From the NCBI GenBank assembly GCA_963844175.1, contig CAWJNE010000012.1:62001-126000 (forward strand): DNA of 64,000 bases. The letters are read 5' to 3'. The notes under the pieces were generated by a model. That model made no database searches, had not been told where the DNA came from, and saw nothing but the letters and a program-made list of their open reading frames with translations. The position numbers and the translations under genes are program-made. Source of the stretch: JALZMG01 sp963844175. Lineage in GTDB: Bacteria; Actinomycetota; Acidimicrobiia; Acidimicrobiales; Ilumatobacteraceae. The first letter of the stretch is position 1, and each line of letters starts with the position of its first letter. Below, one piece after another: positions 63,669 to 64,000 of the stretch.

Positions 63669-64000
63669 GCGCGGGGGTGGGCGGCACCGTAGGCCGCCCG
63701 GAGGCGCTCTCGGCTGACGTGCGTGTAGCGCTGGGTCGTCGCCACATCGGCATGGCCGAGCAGTTCCTGAACGGCCCGCAGGTCGGCGCCGCCGTCGAGC
63801 AGGTGGGTGGCGAAGCTGTGGCGCAGGGCATGAGGGTGCGTCGGGGTCGGCGAACGACGGTCGAGGATCCGGCGCACGTCGCGCGGCGTCATCCGGCGGC
63901 CTCGTTCGTTGCCGAACATCGCCGGCTGCTCGGCCGGGACCACGTCGCCACGGATCCGGGCCCACGCCCGCAATGCGTCGACCGAGGGCTCGGAGAGCGG
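63665..64000 (-). CDS. xerC: Tyrosine recombinase XerC-like, C-terminal part (5' truncated)
   Basis: The frame is open to the window edge and encodes about 111 C-terminal residues of a tyrosine recombinase: the HALRHSFATHLLDGGADLRA box (His and Arg), VQELLGHADVATTQRYTHVS with the catalytic Tyr, and a final RLRAAYGAAHPRA. These match XerC/XerD, which resolve chromosome dimers. The position directly before whiG, as in many actinobacteria, favours XerC over a mobile integrase. The N-terminal core-binding domain is outside the window. Confidence 0.85.
   Translation of the reverse strand, partial: PLSEPSVDALRAWARIRGDVVPAEQPAMFGNERGRRMTPRDVRRILDRRSPTPTHPHALRHSFATHLLDGGADLRAVQELLGHADVATTQRYTHVSRERLRAAYGAAHPRA

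Noticed and set aside
63665..64000. Mobile-element integrase
   Set aside because: The position before whiG and the conserved block favour chromosomal XerC; no att site or phage gene is seen.

Overview
The window is very GC-rich, gene-dense chromosomal DNA with no intergenic gap above about 300 bases. Its content points to an actinobacterium, and I infer a member of the Acidimicrobiia (Ilumatobacter-like). The evidence is a Kgd-type fused 2-oxoglutarate dehydrogenase, NucS non-canonical mismatch repair, mycothiol enzymes (an S-(hydroxymethyl)mycothiol dehydrogenase and an Mca-like amidase), LLM/F420-type oxidoreductases, a UvrD helicase with a probable HRDC domain, and the block xerC-whiG-M23-rpsB-tsf-pyrH-frr-cdsA-dxr-rseP-ispG. 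There are no rRNA or tRNA genes, no CRISPR array, no prophage and no intact transposon.

Layout. 1-7.2 kb: a truncated secreted lipase, an LLM oxidoreductase, a diiron ferritin-like protein, a secreted phytase-like esterase and a NarL-type two-component pair. 7.3-16.6 kb: small-molecule metabolism (HAD hydrolases, MetY, VOC, CoA transferase, alpha/beta hydrolase, LLM enzyme) and an overlapping operon holding an Mca-like amidase, a histidine phosphatase and a small membrane protein. 16.7-21.5 kb: UvrD2-like helicase, exonuclease III and an unusual NYN/PIN-S1 protein with a histone-H1-like tail. 21.6-34.7 kb: kgd, a frameshifted methyltransferase, an EF-G-like GTPase, an MFS transporter fused to a cyclic-nucleotide-binding domain, a membrane spermidine-synthase-like protein split by a frameshift, a cupredoxin and EttA. 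34.9-43.7 kb: a nucleoside phosphorylase-CysQ-enoyl-CoA hydratase run, a membrane protein with histidine-rich repeats and two copies of an unrecognised extracellular domain, an EmrB-type exporter and an AarF kinase. 43.7-53.5 kb: D-aminoacylase-like amidohydrolase, frameshifted acyl-CoA dehydrogenase, nucS, mycothiol-dependent formaldehyde dehydrogenase with its MBL partner, an OafA-type acyltransferase, a lipoprotein and manA. 53.6-64 kb: the conserved minus-strand block that couples isoprenoid (ispG, dxr), phospholipid (cdsA), translation (frr, tsf, rpsB) and UMP kinase (pyrH) functions, plus whiG and the end of xerC.

Three families of short dispersed intergenic repeats (A: GAGCGGTGAG palindromes; B: CCGAGGGTTT inverted repeats; C: a roughly 97-bp GC-rich element) sit at gene ends, sometimes supplying stop codons or replacing C-termini. 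Four genes carry apparent small indels in GC-rich runs, which means either real decay or draft-assembly errors. The most unusual signals are the two-domain histidine-rich membrane protein at 37359-39434, the 124-bp element with perfect 20-bp inverted ends before the mycothiol dehydrogenase gene, and a LytM-type protein lacking its metal ligands.
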